Origin: Chloroflexota bacterium
Lineage (GTDB): Bacteria; Chloroflexota; UBA11872; VXOZ01
Assembly: GCA_012270555.1 (NCBI GenBank)
Contig: JAAXIC010000049.1
Span: 3,136 to 67,135, forward strand
Length of the DNA: 64,000 bases
Direction: 5' to 3'
Under the pieces are notes generated by a model that worked only from the letters and a program-made list of their open reading frames with translations, searched no databases and was not told the origin of the DNA. Each line of letters begins with the position of its first letter. The first letter of the stretch is position 1. A program made the translations under genes and the position numbers. Shown piece by piece: positions 1 through 9,010 of the stretch.

Positions 1-395
1 CCGCAGACGTCTTCTCCCCCGTAGCCTGCAAGTTTGCCACCTGTGGGCGCAGCGCACGATCAAGGTCAGTGCCAGCAACCCCCTCAATCCGCTGCGGCGA
101 TGCAGTTTTGCAAGCCGCATGATGCCAAGAGGCGGGGGACAAGCCCCCGCGCTACTTTAATGTGACAGAAATAGGGCTTGCCCCCACTCGTGCACACCGT
201 CCCCCGCTTCTGCAAGAAGCGCGGCTTCTTGGGGCGAAAGGTAAACACGATCTCAGGCAAGACCTCATGGCACTCGCCCAGCTTCTTCACTATTTGCCAC
301 AAGTATGGTAGTCTAACTGCGAACAAGACCACGGTTCGCCGTTACAGAAATCATAAGCACCGGTACACAATTGCAGATTACAGGGAGCACCAATC
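1..395. other. Intergenic leader region before the SOD gene
   Basis: I see no gene here. Short open frames on both strands have no recognisable product. The stretch holds two short repeats that recur in the window. One lies near 20-57 and resembles the sequences at 18411-18441 and 37388-37425. The other is a palindromic copy at 128-155. The SOD promoter is presumably in the more AT-rich part after 290, but I could not assign convincing -35/-10 boxes. Confidence 0.5.
128..155. repeat. Short palindromic repeat, GGCGGGGG-ACAAG-CCCCCGC type
   Basis: The core GCGGGGG and CCCCCGC pair around a 5-nt ACAAG loop, and the copy continues into GCTAC. Near-identical copies lie at 18474-18501 and 37305-37332, all between genes. 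This is an intergenic REP-like palindrome and is not part of any gene I recognise. Confidence 0.7.
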
Positions 396-1001
396 ATGGC
401 CTTTACCGTGAAGGACCTTAAATTCGGCAAAGACGCGCTGGACGGCATTTCGGAAAAGACTCTCACTGTTCATCACGACACGTTGTATGCCGGTTATGTA
501 AATAAACGTAACGAAATCGAGGAAGGTCTCAAGAGCGTTGACCGTTCCACGGCCAATCAAGCCTACAGCGCCTACCGCGCCCTGAAGCTGGAGGAGACCT
601 TCGCCGCGGACGGCCAGATCCTCCATGAACTCTATTTCGATACCTTGGGCGGCAATGGCGAAGCCGGCGGCGAGTTGGCGGACAAGATCGCCGAGGATTT
701 TGGCTCTTGGGACGCCTTTATCGAAGACGCGCGCGCCTGCGCCATGGCCGCGCGGGGTTGGATGGTCACCGCGCTCGATCCCACCGACGGCAAGATCCAT
801 AACTTCCTCTGCGACGTGCACAACCAGGGCGGTGTCTGGGGTACAGTCCCGCTCTGGACCATCGACACCTACGAGCACGCCTACTTCATGGACTATGGCA
901 GCGACCGTCCGTCGTACATCACGGCGCTGCTCAAAAACGTGGACTGGGACGAGGTAAACGCGCGGTACCAGGCGGCCAAGGCATCGCTGGCAGCCCGCTA
1001 G
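396..1001 (+). CDS. Superoxide dismutase, Fe/Mn family
   Basis: This enzyme converts superoxide to hydrogen peroxide and oxygen in the cytoplasm. The 201-residue length is typical. The N-terminal helical domain has the first ligand, His26, in the motif TVHHDTLYAGYV. The second ligand appears to be His77 (LHELYFD), where most members have a His-Ser-Phe-Phe-type sequence. The C-terminal domain has WTIDTYEHAYFMDY, supplying Asp157 and His161. An AGGGAG Shine-Dalgarno stands before the ATG. The gene is monocistronic, with a clear hairpin terminator at 1043-1078. I cannot tell Fe from Mn specificity. The unusual second-ligand context suggests a divergent branch. Confidence 0.93.
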   Translation: MAFTVKDLKFGKDALDGISEKTLTVHHDTLYAGYVNKRNEIEEGLKSVDRSTANQAYSAYRALKLEETFAADGQILHELYFDTLGGNGEAGGELADKIAEDFGSWDAFIEDARACAMAARGWMVTALDPTDGKIHNFLCDVHNQGGVWGTVPLWTIDTYEHAYFMDYGSDRPSYITALLKNVDWDEVNARYQAAKASLAAR

Positions 1002-1042
1002 GACAGCCAAACATCCCGCCGGGCACGTACACATGACTATGT

Positions 1043-1078
1043 AAGAGGCGCAGGGCATGGTCTGCGCCTCTTCTCTTT
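1043..1078 (+). terminator. Rho-independent terminator of the SOD gene
   Basis: A 10-bp stem (AGAGGCGCAG with CTGCGCCTCT) has an 8-nt loop and is followed by a T-rich TTCTCTTT tract. It lies about 40 nt beyond the SOD stop codon. Confidence 0.8.
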
Positions 1079-1293
1079 GGCAGAGAGAATGTCCTGGTGC
1101 TCGCTGGCCTTATTCAAAAGCCTCGCACCGACGTGCCAGGGGAGTTGTGCCGCTGCCAGAAAAAGGTCAACCATGCCAGCCAGCGATCAGGCGAGTTCCC
1201 CGACCACCTTGCCCAAGCGTAGCAGTGAGAGTAAACGGCTGCTACAATAGCACGGACTAGAGCCTTTAGCGCACGGGAAAAGAGGCAATTGCG

Positions 1294-2085
1294 GTGAGCC
1301 TAGCAGCGGAGATCAAGCATACGAGCGTACCGCAGGACACACTTGCCGTGTGGAGCCTCGGGCAAGCGGGATTTGTGTTCAAGTCCAGCCAGGGTACCAT
1401 CGTCTATGTCGATCCGTACCTCGGCGACGCGTGCAACCAACTCTACGGCCTCGAGCGCATGATTGAGCCGCCGCTCATGGCGGCTGAAGTGCAGGCTGAC
1501 TTCGTGCTCGCCACCCATAATCACGCCGACCACCTCGACCCCGATGCCTTTCCGGAGATCGCCCGCTATAACGCGACGGCACTGCTCATCGGCCCGTCAT
1601 CGTGTACTAACGCCATGCGCGAACTCGGCATACCCGCCAGCCAGACGTATACGCTCAATCACGACGACGTGCTTCACAGCGGCCACGTCCGCATTCACGC
1701 CACGTTTGCGAACCATGTTTGGGGTGATCCCGACGACGCGCCCGACGCCGTGGGCTATGTGATTGACTTTGACGGGCTGCGCGTTTACATCAGTGGGGAT
1801 ACGCTCTATCACGAACGCATGGAAGACATCGCCAGCCTGCAACCACACCTTGCCTGCATCTGCATCAATGGACGTTGGGGGAACATGCCGGCGCCGGAGG
1901 CTGCCTATCTTGCCACCGTGCTCCGCGCCCAAACCGCCATCCCGACCCACTACAACATGTTTGCGAATAACACCGCCGATCCTGCCGACTTCGCCCGCGC
2001 GCTTGAAGCGGAAGGAGGCAGCGTGCAACCGCTTGTCCTCACACCGACCCAGCGCGTGTTCTATCCAGAAAGGGATGCCTCGTGA
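1294..2085 (+). CDS. Metallo-beta-lactamase-fold hydrolase (UlaG-like)
   Basis: This 263-residue metal-dependent hydrolase belongs to the UlaG/L-ascorbate-6-phosphate lactonase-like branch of the metallo-beta-lactamase fold. The beta-strand motif YVDPYLGD is near residue 39. The zinc-binding HxHxDH signature is His75-Asn-His77-Ala-Asp79-His80 in the motif ATHNHADHLD. Later candidate metal ligands are the NHVWGD region and the SGDTLY motif. The start is GTG with an AGAGG Shine-Dalgarno. Its stop overlaps the GTG of the next gene by 4 nt (GTGA), so it is translationally coupled to an amidohydrolase. That suggests the two act on one substrate, perhaps a lactone or cyclic ester. The substrate is unknown. 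Confidence 0.85.
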   Translation: MSLAAEIKHTSVPQDTLAVWSLGQAGFVFKSSQGTIVYVDPYLGDACNQLYGLERMIEPPLMAAEVQADFVLATHNHADHLDPDAFPEIARYNATALLIGPSSCTNAMRELGIPASQTYTLNHDDVLHSGHVRIHATFANHVWGDPDDAPDAVGYVIDFDGLRVYISGDTLYHERMEDIASLQPHLACICINGRWGNMPAPEAAYLATVLRAQTAIPTHYNMFANNTADPADFARALEAEGGSVQPLVLTPTQRVFYPERDAS

Positions 2086-3365
2086 GCCAGAAAAGAGTCC
2101 TAAAAGCCGACTGGGCCTTCACCGCTACCGGCGCGGACCTTATCCCGCAGGCCGCAGTGGCGACCACTGACGACCGCATCACCTACGTAGGACCGGCGTC
2201 TGAACTCGGCCAAGACCACCTGGAAGGCGCGATTGTCGAAGAAATGCCCGGGCACACGCTCATGCCCGGTTTGCTGGATGGACATATCCATCTGAGCTTC
2301 ACCGCCGGCAGTACTCATCCGGAAGTCGTAGACTACATTAGCCGCGAGACCGACATGGAGCAGGTGGTGCGCACCGCGGCCAATGCCCAGAAGTGCCTGC
2401 GGGCCGGCCTCACCACCGTCCGCGACCTTGGTGCACGCCGTGACGTCGTACCCACGGTACGCGACGCCATCAATCGCGGCCAGATTGCCGGACCCCACAT
2501 CCTCTCCTGCAACTTTCCCATCACCGTGACCGGCGGGCACTTGCACTTCGTGGGTTGGGAAGCCGATGAAGAGTGGGAACTGCGTAAGGCCGTACGCACG
2601 CTCATTAAGCAGGGCGCGGACGTCATCAAGATCTGCGCCAGCGGCGGCAACATGACGGCCGAATCCAACCCGCTCATGGTGCAATACAGCGCCCAGCAAT
2701 TGGGTGTAGTGGTTGAAGAGGCGCACAAGCTCGACACGCCGGTGGCGGCCCACGCCATTCCCGCGGATAGCATTCGCAACTGTATCGAAGTCGGCATCGA
2801 CACCATCGAGCATTGCGTCTGGCTGGGCGCCGACGGCGGCTACGACTATGATGAAGCAGCCATGGCTACGGCGGTTGCGAAGGGTCTAACCGTCTCTATC
2901 ACCCTTGCCGGCCTACTCAGGGGCTACCTTTCAGATCAGCCGTTCAGTCAGCTCATGCGCGAGGCAATGGGCATTCAGGGCCCGCTCGAAGCAGAGCGCG
3001 TCGAACACTTCCGCAAGATCTGGCAGTCGGGGGTGAACCTCATCGTTTCCAGCGATGCCGGCGTGCGATTTACGCCGCCTGACGACTACTACATTTCGCT
3101 GCAGTGTGCCGTCGAGCTGCTCGGCATCCCGTCCAAGGAGGTGCTGCTCATGGCCACGTACAATCCGGCAAAGGGCCTAGGCGTTCTCGATGAACGAGGT
3201 ACGTTGGAGACAGGAAAAGTTGCCGATGTCATCGCAGTAGAAGGCAATCCGCTTACGGACATCAAGGCCATGGCGAATGTGAAATTGACTATCGTGGGCG
3301 GAAAGGTCATGTACCGTGACGGCATGATCGACAGTCCCCGCACACTTGAACTGGGAGTCAGCTAA
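2082..3365 (+). CDS. Amidohydrolase family metal-dependent hydrolase (imidazolonepropionase/prolidase-like)
   Basis: This 427-residue amidohydrolase has the TIM-barrel metal-binding motif GLLDGHIHLSF (His68, His70). A probable carbamylated metal-bridging lysine is Lys183 in DVIKICASGG. Later ligands are the His of AAHAIPAD, His in TIEHCVW and Asp in SSDAGV. A small beta-sandwich domain made of the N- and C-termini is evident (ending around GGKVMYRDG). It overlaps the upstream metallo-beta-lactamase-fold gene by 4 nt, so the two form an operon. The family hydrolyses C-N bonds in cyclic amides, dipeptides or related compounds. The substrate here is unknown. It is followed by an intergenic palindromic repeat. 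Confidence 0.88.
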   Translation: MSQKRVLKADWAFTATGADLIPQAAVATTDDRITYVGPASELGQDHLEGAIVEEMPGHTLMPGLLDGHIHLSFTAGSTHPEVVDYISRETDMEQVVRTAANAQKCLRAGLTTVRDLGARRDVVPTVRDAINRGQIAGPHILSCNFPITVTGGHLHFVGWEADEEWELRKAVRTLIKQGADVIKICASGGNMTAESNPLMVQYSAQQLGVVVEEAHKLDTPVAAHAIPADSIRNCIEVGIDTIEHCVWLGADGGYDYDEAAMATAVAKGLTVSITLAGLLRGYLSDQPFSQLMREAMGIQGPLEAERVEHFRKIWQSGVNLIVSSDAGVRFTPPDDYYISLQCAVELLGIPSKEVLLMATYNPAKGLGVLDERGTLETGKVADVIAVEGNPLTDIKAMANVKLTIVGGKVMYRDGMIDSPRTLELGVS

Positions 3366-3430
3366 GGAAACTTAGAGCGATTGAATCGGTATTGGAACGG
3401 TTGACTCGGTAAACGTCGCTCCGCGACTGT

Positions 3431-3464
3431 CCCCTCTCCCCGAGGGAGAGGGTTAGGGTGAGGG
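3431..3464. repeat. CCCTCTCCC-GAGGGAGAGGG intergenic palindrome
   Basis: The inverted repeat CCCTCTCCC / GGGAGAGGG is followed by TTAGGGTGAGGG. The same core recurs at 9503-9536, 31105-31143, 38767-38805, 43677-43713, 45011-45046, and inverted at 44892-44927. All copies lie between genes or at a gene edge. Some are the centre of a longer element with terminal inverted repeats. Confidence 0.8.
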
Positions 3465-3504
3465 TTGACCTTAGGGTCCAGCGAGACGAAAGGATAACTA
3501 AAGC

Positions 3505-4896
3505 ATGGCGGCGCAGTTGCTGTCCGATATTCGCATCCGAGAAGTAGAGACGTATTTCACCGACGAGATCGCGCGCACGCCGCTCAAGTTCGGCGGCGTC
3601 ACCATGGAGGGCGCCACCCACGTGCGCGTGCGCATTGCGGTAGAGAATCGCGCCGGACAGACAGCGGAAGGCTGGGGCAGCATGTTCCTGGCCATCGGCT
3701 GGGCCTGGCCCACCGATAATGTGGATGCCCTGGCTCGCGATGCCGCCATGCGCCAAGTGGTGGAGCGCTATGCCAAAGCTCTGGAAGGCCACTCCAGCTA
3801 CGCCCATCCGATCGATATCGCGCTTAAGACCGAGCCTACCCTCCTCAGCAACGCCGCTGATACGAGCCGTGCCCTGCAGCTTGCGGAGCCAATGCCGGTG
3901 CTTGCTTCACTGGTATGCGGCTCGCCCTTTGACGGCGCGCTGCATGATGCGTTCGGCAACGTGAACGGCATCTCCAGCTACGACGGGTACTCAGACGAAT
4001 TCATGGCGGAAGACCTCAGCGCATATCTCGGGCCGGAATTCAAGGGACAGTACCTCGATGAATACGTACGGCCTACGTACGTTGCTGAGATGCCCGTCTT
4101 CCACCTCGTCGGCGGCCTCGACAAGCTGTGGGAGCACGAGATCACCGCTGACGACCCGGACGACGGCGAACCGGTCTCGCTCGACCAATGGATCGAACGG
4201 GACGGCGTCTACTGCCTTAAGATAAAACTCCTCGGCAATGACATGGACTGGGACGTACAGCGCACATTAGACATCTATGCCATTGGCAAAGAAGCGCTCT
4301 CAAAGCAGGGCAGGGAGGAGATCTACCTCACTGCCGACACCAACGAGATCTGCGAGACTCCCGACTATATGGTGGAGTACCTTGAGCGCGTGCGGGAACA
4401 GTCACCCGCGGCCTACGACGCTTTGCTCTACGTGGAACAGCCCACGCACCGTGACTTAGATCAAGCGCCCTTCCGCATGGATGGCATCGACAAGCTCAAG
4501 CCGGTCATCATGGACGAGAGTCTCTACAACCACCGCCAGTACGAGCGGGCCAAGGAGCTTGGCTGGTCCGGCATCGCGCTGAAAGTGTGCAAAGGCCACT
4601 CCCACAGCCTGCTCTTCACCGCGCTCGCAACTCACGACGGCCTGCCGTACACGGTGCAGGACCTCACTAATCCCGATCTCTCGCTCATCCACTCGGTAAG
4701 CTTCGCCGCGCGCATCAATCCCATGATGGGCGTAGAGTGCAACTCGCGCCAGTTCTTCCCCGCCTCAAATGGCGCGGTGGCCGCCGTCCATCCCCGCATC
4801 GCCAATGTCCGCAACGGCGTAGCGCATACGGGAACACTCACCGGTACTGGGCTCGGCTATCAGGTGGAACGCATCCTCGCTCAGGCCACCACATAG
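3505..4896 (+). CDS. Enolase-superfamily enzyme (mandelate racemase/muconate lactonizing type)
   Basis: This 463-residue enolase-superfamily protein has an N-terminal capping domain and a C-terminal modified TIM barrel. The barrel shows the ordered motifs expected for a divalent-metal-dependent proton-abstracting enzyme: a LKIKLLGND lysine strand near residue 240, an acidic LTADTNE ligand near 278, VEQPT near 311, MDES near 337, and GIALKVCKGHSH near 355. These enzymes racemise or dehydrate alpha-hydroxy or sugar acids. Substrate specificity cannot be read from sequence. It starts at an ATG after a repeat-bearing spacer, and lies on the same strand as the amidohydrolase pair upstream. I infer a catabolic cluster for an organic or sugar acid. 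Confidence 0.85.
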   Translation: MAAQLLSDIRIREVETYFTDEIARTPLKFGGVTMEGATHVRVRIAVENRAGQTAEGWGSMFLAIGWAWPTDNVDALARDAAMRQVVERYAKALEGHSSYAHPIDIALKTEPTLLSNAADTSRALQLAEPMPVLASLVCGSPFDGALHDAFGNVNGISSYDGYSDEFMAEDLSAYLGPEFKGQYLDEYVRPTYVAEMPVFHLVGGLDKLWEHEITADDPDDGEPVSLDQWIERDGVYCLKIKLLGNDMDWDVQRTLDIYAIGKEALSKQGREEIYLTADTNEICETPDYMVEYLERVREQSPAAYDALLYVEQPTHRDLDQAPFRMDGIDKLKPVIMDESLYNHRQYERAKELGWSGIALKVCKGHSHSLLFTALATHDGLPYTVQDLTNPDLSLIHSVSFAARINPMMGVECNSRQFFPASNGAVAAVHPRIANVRNGVAHTGTLTGTGLGYQVERILAQATT

Positions 4897-4944
4897 CGCC
4901 AGCGCGAACACGCTGGAAGTGATCAACAATGTATAGGCGAGCTA

Positions 4945-5694
4945 TTAGAGCGAATCGCCGCCGTCCACGTCTAGGATCTGCCCCGTGACCCACGCGGCTT
5001 CATCGGCAGCGAGATAGACTGCCGAAAGCGCCACGTCAGCCGGATGGCCGCTGCGCCCCAGCGCTGCCGGTGGCAAGCCTGCATCTTCTGCGCCGCGCGT
5101 ATCGCCAATCGCGCCGGGACAGATGCAGTTCACGCGGATGCCGTGCTCACGGTACTCGCGCGCCAGTGTGCGCGTGAGGCCCACCAGTGCCTCTTTGCCT
5201 GCCGCATAGCCGACGTTCGCTTCACGGCGCGTGCGCAGGGCTGCCGCCACAAAGAGGATGGACCCACTGCCTTGGTTCACCATCGACGGCAGGACCGCAT
5301 GGGCACAATAGTAGGCCGTATCGACATTTATGTTGATGAGGTAACGCCACTCATCCGGCGCGGTTTCGTGCAGCTTCTGCCCGCCGTAGGCGTAGTCACC
5401 AAGATTGTCGAAGAGTACGTCTATGCGCCCCCAGCGTTCGAGGGCGGCTTGCGCCATAGCAGCCGCCCCATTTGGCGTCGCCAAGTCTGCCGTGGCGATG
5501 GCAGCTTCACCGCCGCGCTCTTCAATCTCCCGGGCCAGCGCCGCCAGCGGCTCCGCCCGCCGCGCGACCAGCAGCACTTTAGCGCCCTCATGGGCAAATC
5601 GCAGCGGAGTCGCCCGTCCCATACCGCCACCCGCCCCGGCAATAATGGCAACTTTGCCCACCAAACGGCCTTCAACTTCACTACCGTTACTCAT
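4945..5694 (-). CDS. SDR-family oxidoreductase
   Basis: This is a 249-residue classical short-chain dehydrogenase/reductase. The Rossmann motif AGAGGGMGRA is close to the N-terminus, and FDNLGDYAYGG replaces the usual NNAG. The catalytic Tyr and Lys are in VGYAAGKEALVG. The expected Ser is apparently replaced by Ala in the ILFVAAALRTR segment. The C-terminus AAWVTGQILDVDGG is typical of the family. It starts 3 nt after the stop of the phosphodiesterase gene upstream on the same strand, so the two are cotranscribed. The missing catalytic Ser makes its activity less certain. It could be a C-3-type oxidoreductase or a divergent member. Confidence 0.87.
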   Translation of the reverse strand: MSNGSEVEGRLVGKVAIIAGAGGGMGRATPLRFAHEGAKVLLVARRAEPLAALAREIEERGGEAAIATADLATPNGAAAMAQAALERWGRIDVLFDNLGDYAYGGQKLHETAPDEWRYLININVDTAYYCAHAVLPSMVNQGSGSILFVAAALRTRREANVGYAAGKEALVGLTRTLAREYREHGIRVNCICPGAIGDTRGAEDAGLPPAALGRSGHPADVALSAVYLAADEAAWVTGQILDVDGGDSL

Positions 5695-5697
5695 GTC

Positions 5698-7686
5698 TTA
5701 TCCCTCCGCCTTGTGGTACGTATGCGTCATTGACGCTTCCGATTCGGCCACACCTGAGAGGACATCCACGTGACGCTGGAGACGCATCCGTTCCTTGAGC
5801 GGAGCATCCGGGTCGTCCAGCGCCTGATAGACTACCGCGCCCTCGCAATCGGCGGGCAACGGCAAGCCCATGAGATGGCAGACCGTGGGAACCAAGTCTT
5901 TGAGGCTGACGTTGCGCTCCAGCACGTGGCCTTTCTTCACGCCGGGGCCGGAGAGCGCAAAGAGCCCGTGCAGGTCGCCCATGCCGTCGGTGGCGGACGG
6001 GAACTGCGGCCCGTGCTGGGAACCAAATTCATCGGCATAGCAGAACACCACGTCGCCGGTTGTATCGCCATAGAGATCAAGCATGCGGGCGTTCTGTTTC
6101 TTGAAGGCAAAGCCAACGGGCTTCAGCCCTGTTTCCGGGTCGGTATAGTCGTACAGCGCCTTGATGATTTCGTTTTGCACTGTGACGTAGTCCTCCGGCT
6201 CCACGATCCCTTCCGGGTCCCGGCCTTTCAGGTTGACCCAGATATATGAACTCCCGCTCGCGGCGGCGCGGGTCTTGGACCAATCCACCTGTTTGCGTCC
6301 CGTATACATGGCGAAGTGGGCCACGGCCTCCGGATCGTCATCCTCCTTCAGCACGGTAAGGCCCGCATCGATGAGGATCTGGCCCGGATTGCATTTGTAG
6401 CCGTTGGCTTTCGCGCCGTGATCGGAGACGTAGGCGTAAAGCGTGCGCCGGGGCGCGGCCGAGGCCATGTCGCCAAACGCCCGATCAAGACTCTCGTACA
6501 TCCGCGCCTCCACCTCCTGCCAGTGCTTAAGACTCTCTTCGTCTTGGTTGAGTGCCGGGTCCACCTCACTGGCGAAGAGATGGTAGAAGTAGTCCGGTGT
6601 ATGAATGTGGATGAAGAAGAGGTCCCAAGCCTTTTGTTCCATCAGGTAGCGTGCCGCATCGGCAAACCACTGGTGATGCATGTCGTAGAGCTCGATGAAC
6701 GTGTCGGAATCGAACCAGCCCATACGAAACGTGCGCAGCCCCAGATAAGGAGCAGGCAGTCCCCGGCAGCGGCCACTCTCGAATATCTCGCGGTCCAAGC
6801 CCTCCGGGTGCGACCAGCCGTCGAGCTGGCAAAGGGGCGTCACGAAGAGCGTCAGCGTCTCGCCATTGGGAGAAAGCTCCAGCAACTTCATGCGGAAGAC
6901 CGCTTCCGTCTCGCCAAGTTCCTCGCAGACAACCCCACGCACGAGGTAATCGGACCATGCACCGGCCTTGAGCGAGCACATAGCTGTGTCTAGGTCGCGG
7001 CTCTCACAGACGTGAGCAGTGGTGAAGTCTCCGTTTTCGTCGGCCTCCAGCAGCACATGCCACGAAAGCGACGCCATTGTGTACTTGGGGTAGCGGAAGC
7101 GCCACGGCAACTCAGCTTCCAGATACTCCACATCCGCTTCCAGCCCGTGCCAGTCTTCCGCATCTTCCACTTCCACCAACGTGCCTTCCACGTAGTCGTC
7201 GGTAGAGAAGAGTGCATCACCGGAAAACGTGTATGCGTGGTGGAAAGTGGGGTGGTCGTGCCACTCATTGACGGACAGGCCGTAACCGGCGATCTGCCAG
7301 CCGTCTTGCATCCGCGCCGGCCAGGAAGAGGGCCAGTTGATGACGATAGAGCGTTTCCCAACCTTTTCTGCCGCTTCCCACAGGTACTCCGCCGTGTGCC
7401 ACCGCGAGTCGAAGGCTGCGTGGGTTGTGCCGATTGGCTCCCCTTTCCAATGTACGTTGAAGTCGGTGAAGCCCGTGCGCCCTGCCGAGGCGCCGGTGGC
7501 GATTGTCGTCCAATTCGGCGGCGTAATCGTGGGATACGGCACCAGGCAGTTTTCCGCCCAGGTCCCACCGGCAACGAGTTTCTGCATGAGCGGCATGCGG
7601 CCCTCCCGCATGAGCCGCTGCAGCGTAGGCAAGATTGGCCCGTCGATGCCGAATACAACCAGTTTCTCAGGAGGACGATAGGCCAT
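5698..7686 (-). CDS. Alkaline-phosphatase-superfamily protein (type I phosphodiesterase/nucleotide pyrophosphatase-like)
   Basis: This 662-residue enzyme has the alkaline phosphatase superfamily fold. The N-terminal metal-binding segment FGIDGP has its Asp near residue 14. The catalytic Thr lies in PTITPPNWTTIATG near residue 55. A further metal site is the AYVSDHGA motif, and the C-terminal SQHGPQ adds another histidine. There is no signal peptide, so it is probably cytoplasmic. The family includes nucleotide pyrophosphatases, phosphonate hydrolases and phosphoglycerate mutases. The exact substrate is unknown. The gene heads a two-gene operon with the SDR gene. Confidence 0.85.
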   Translation of the reverse strand: MAYRPPEKLVVFGIDGPILPTLQRLMREGRMPLMQKLVAGGTWAENCLVPYPTITPPNWTTIATGASAGRTGFTDFNVHWKGEPIGTTHAAFDSRWHTAEYLWEAAEKVGKRSIVINWPSSWPARMQDGWQIAGYGLSVNEWHDHPTFHHAYTFSGDALFSTDDYVEGTLVEVEDAEDWHGLEADVEYLEAELPWRFRYPKYTMASLSWHVLLEADENGDFTTAHVCESRDLDTAMCSLKAGAWSDYLVRGVVCEELGETEAVFRMKLLELSPNGETLTLFVTPLCQLDGWSHPEGLDREIFESGRCRGLPAPYLGLRTFRMGWFDSDTFIELYDMHHQWFADAARYLMEQKAWDLFFIHIHTPDYFYHLFASEVDPALNQDEESLKHWQEVEARMYESLDRAFGDMASAAPRRTLYAYVSDHGAKANGYKCNPGQILIDAGLTVLKEDDDPEAVAHFAMYTGRKQVDWSKTRAAASGSSYIWVNLKGRDPEGIVEPEDYVTVQNEIIKALYDYTDPETGLKPVGFAFKKQNARMLDLYGDTTGDVVFCYADEFGSQHGPQFPSATDGMGDLHGLFALSGPGVKKGHVLERNVSLKDLVPTVCHLMGLPLPADCEGAVVYQALDDPDAPLKERMRLQRHVDVLSGVAESEASMTHTYHKAEG

Positions 7687-8131
7687 AAGACACTCTCCTT
7701 ATGCTTGCCAGGTTGTGGTTGGTTCTTCAAGAACCATTTCGTTAGTGCCCTAATACAGGCAGCAGCCCGGCCTGTCATTACCATGAGAATAGGCTATCAT
7801 ACCGTTCGCCCTGAGCAGCGTCGAAGGGTGAACGGCGGAAGCCATTAACAGGATTCGACACTCTTCTCTCCGTTTATGCTTCGACAAGCCTGTACTGAGC
7901 CTGCCGAAGTGCTCAGCACGAACGGAGAGATTCGGCGTTCACTATTCACTCCCTTGTGCGGCCTAGGCAAGGCAATGGTGATTCCCGCGCAAACTCGCCC
8001 CCATGCGGGGGCGCGGGAATCCATCCCCTTTTTCCACAACACCGCTATCCCAAGCGGAAAACAGGCCCCCGCGCTGCGCTTGAAACGACTTGCGATAATC
8101 TGTACTGGACTTGATCCAGTAGCAACCCTGC
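7687..8131. repeat. Gene-free region with CTTCGACAAGCTCAG-type and GTCATTCCCGCG-type palindromes
   Basis: I see no gene. From about 7799 to 7840, and again at 7872-7927, there are arms reading TTCGCCCTGAGC and GTCGAAGGGTGAACGG, as at 15774-15921 and 39588-39619. At 7977-8033 there is a degenerate copy of a repeat with a CCCCCATGCGGGGGCGCGGGAATCC palindrome, as at 39361-39453. The promoter of the divergently placed phosphodiesterase gene is probably at 7690-7790, but no boxes were assigned. Confidence 0.6.
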
Positions 8132-8989
8132 TTAGTCGCCAGCAGTTGCTACGGTGCCCGCAGCCGCGGCGTAGTAGGGCAATGCGCTTTCACCGGCGGC
8201 CGCGGCCAGCGCGTTCCAGGCGCGGAAGAGCTGCGCGTACATGAGGAAGTAGTCCTCATGGGTCGGCTCCGTCTTGCCGATTTCTGAGGACAGGTAGCCG
8301 TCATACCCGTCACGCTGGAGCAGTCCAAAGAGCTCGGCGTACGGGAAGCCATTCACGAAATCGTGCATGTGCACGTGGCCGATCAAATGCGCCACGCGGT
8401 TGTACGTCGACGCCACAGAACCGCCCACCAAGTCGCGGTTGTCGCAGTTATAGAGAATCCCAACTTGCGGGTGGTCGGCATGCTCAACCGCGGTCATGGC
8501 AAAGTGCCAGTAGTTGAACTGCCCGTGCATTTCCAGCATGACGTTTACGCCGTGCGGTTCCGCAAACTCGCCAAGTTCCCGAAGCGAGTCACCCACATAG
8601 CGCATCACATCCTCGCGCGGCGGAGGCGGCCCACCATCCATGCCCTCTTTCGGCATGTCATTGCCAAAGACCCGAATCTGGCGCGCGTTCACGTCCGCCG
8701 CAAGCTCGATGAAGCGTTTGCTGCGCTCCACAACCTCTCGGCGCTGGGTAGCGTCGGGAGTATCGAAACGAGAACTCGTGCTAATGCCGGCAACTTCCAG
8801 GCACGCATCTTGCACCTGGTAACGAATCGACCGACGTTCCTCGGCGTTCGTTTCCAGTTCCACGCCATGCTTGTGTCCAGCCTCCGCCCGAAACTCCAAA
8901 CCGCTAAAGCCGCCAAGCCGCGCCAGCTTGAGAAGTTCCGCAAGCTCCCAGTGCCGCGCCATATTGTAGGTCAAGAGACAAAGTTTCAT
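8132..8989 (-). CDS. Sugar phosphate isomerase/epimerase (xylose-isomerase-like TIM barrel)
   Basis: This 285-residue TIM barrel begins MKLCLLTYNMARHW and is typical of the AP endonuclease 2/sugar isomerase family. Probable metal ligands are the Glu of VMLEMHGQ, the Asp/His region of YNCDNRD, the HVHMHD motif and the Glu of SSEIGK. The ATG at 8989 has a GGAG Shine-Dalgarno about 8 nt upstream, so I prefer it to an upstream in-frame start. It is monocistronic. Four proteins of this fold lie within 11 kb. The reaction is not deducible: it could be a keto-sugar epimerase, hydroxypyruvate isomerase-like or inositol catabolic enzyme. Confidence 0.82.
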   Translation of the reverse strand: MKLCLLTYNMARHWELAELLKLARLGGFSGLEFRAEAGHKHGVELETNAEERRSIRYQVQDACLEVAGISTSSRFDTPDATQRREVVERSKRFIELAADVNARQIRVFGNDMPKEGMDGGPPPPREDVMRYVGDSLRELGEFAEPHGVNVMLEMHGQFNYWHFAMTAVEHADHPQVGILYNCDNRDLVGGSVASTYNRVAHLIGHVHMHDFVNGFPYAELFGLLQRDGYDGYLSSEIGKTEPTHEDYFLMYAQLFRAWNALAAAAGESALPYYAAAAGTVATAGD

Positions 8990-9010
8990 CGACTTGCTCC
9001 GTGAGTGCAT

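Noticed and set aside
378-1058. Long open frame on the minus strand across the SOD gene (226 codons)
   Set aside because: It is the shadow of a well-supported SOD gene on the plus strand and has no recognisable domain. Many such long antisense frames occur over other genes in this GC-rich window.
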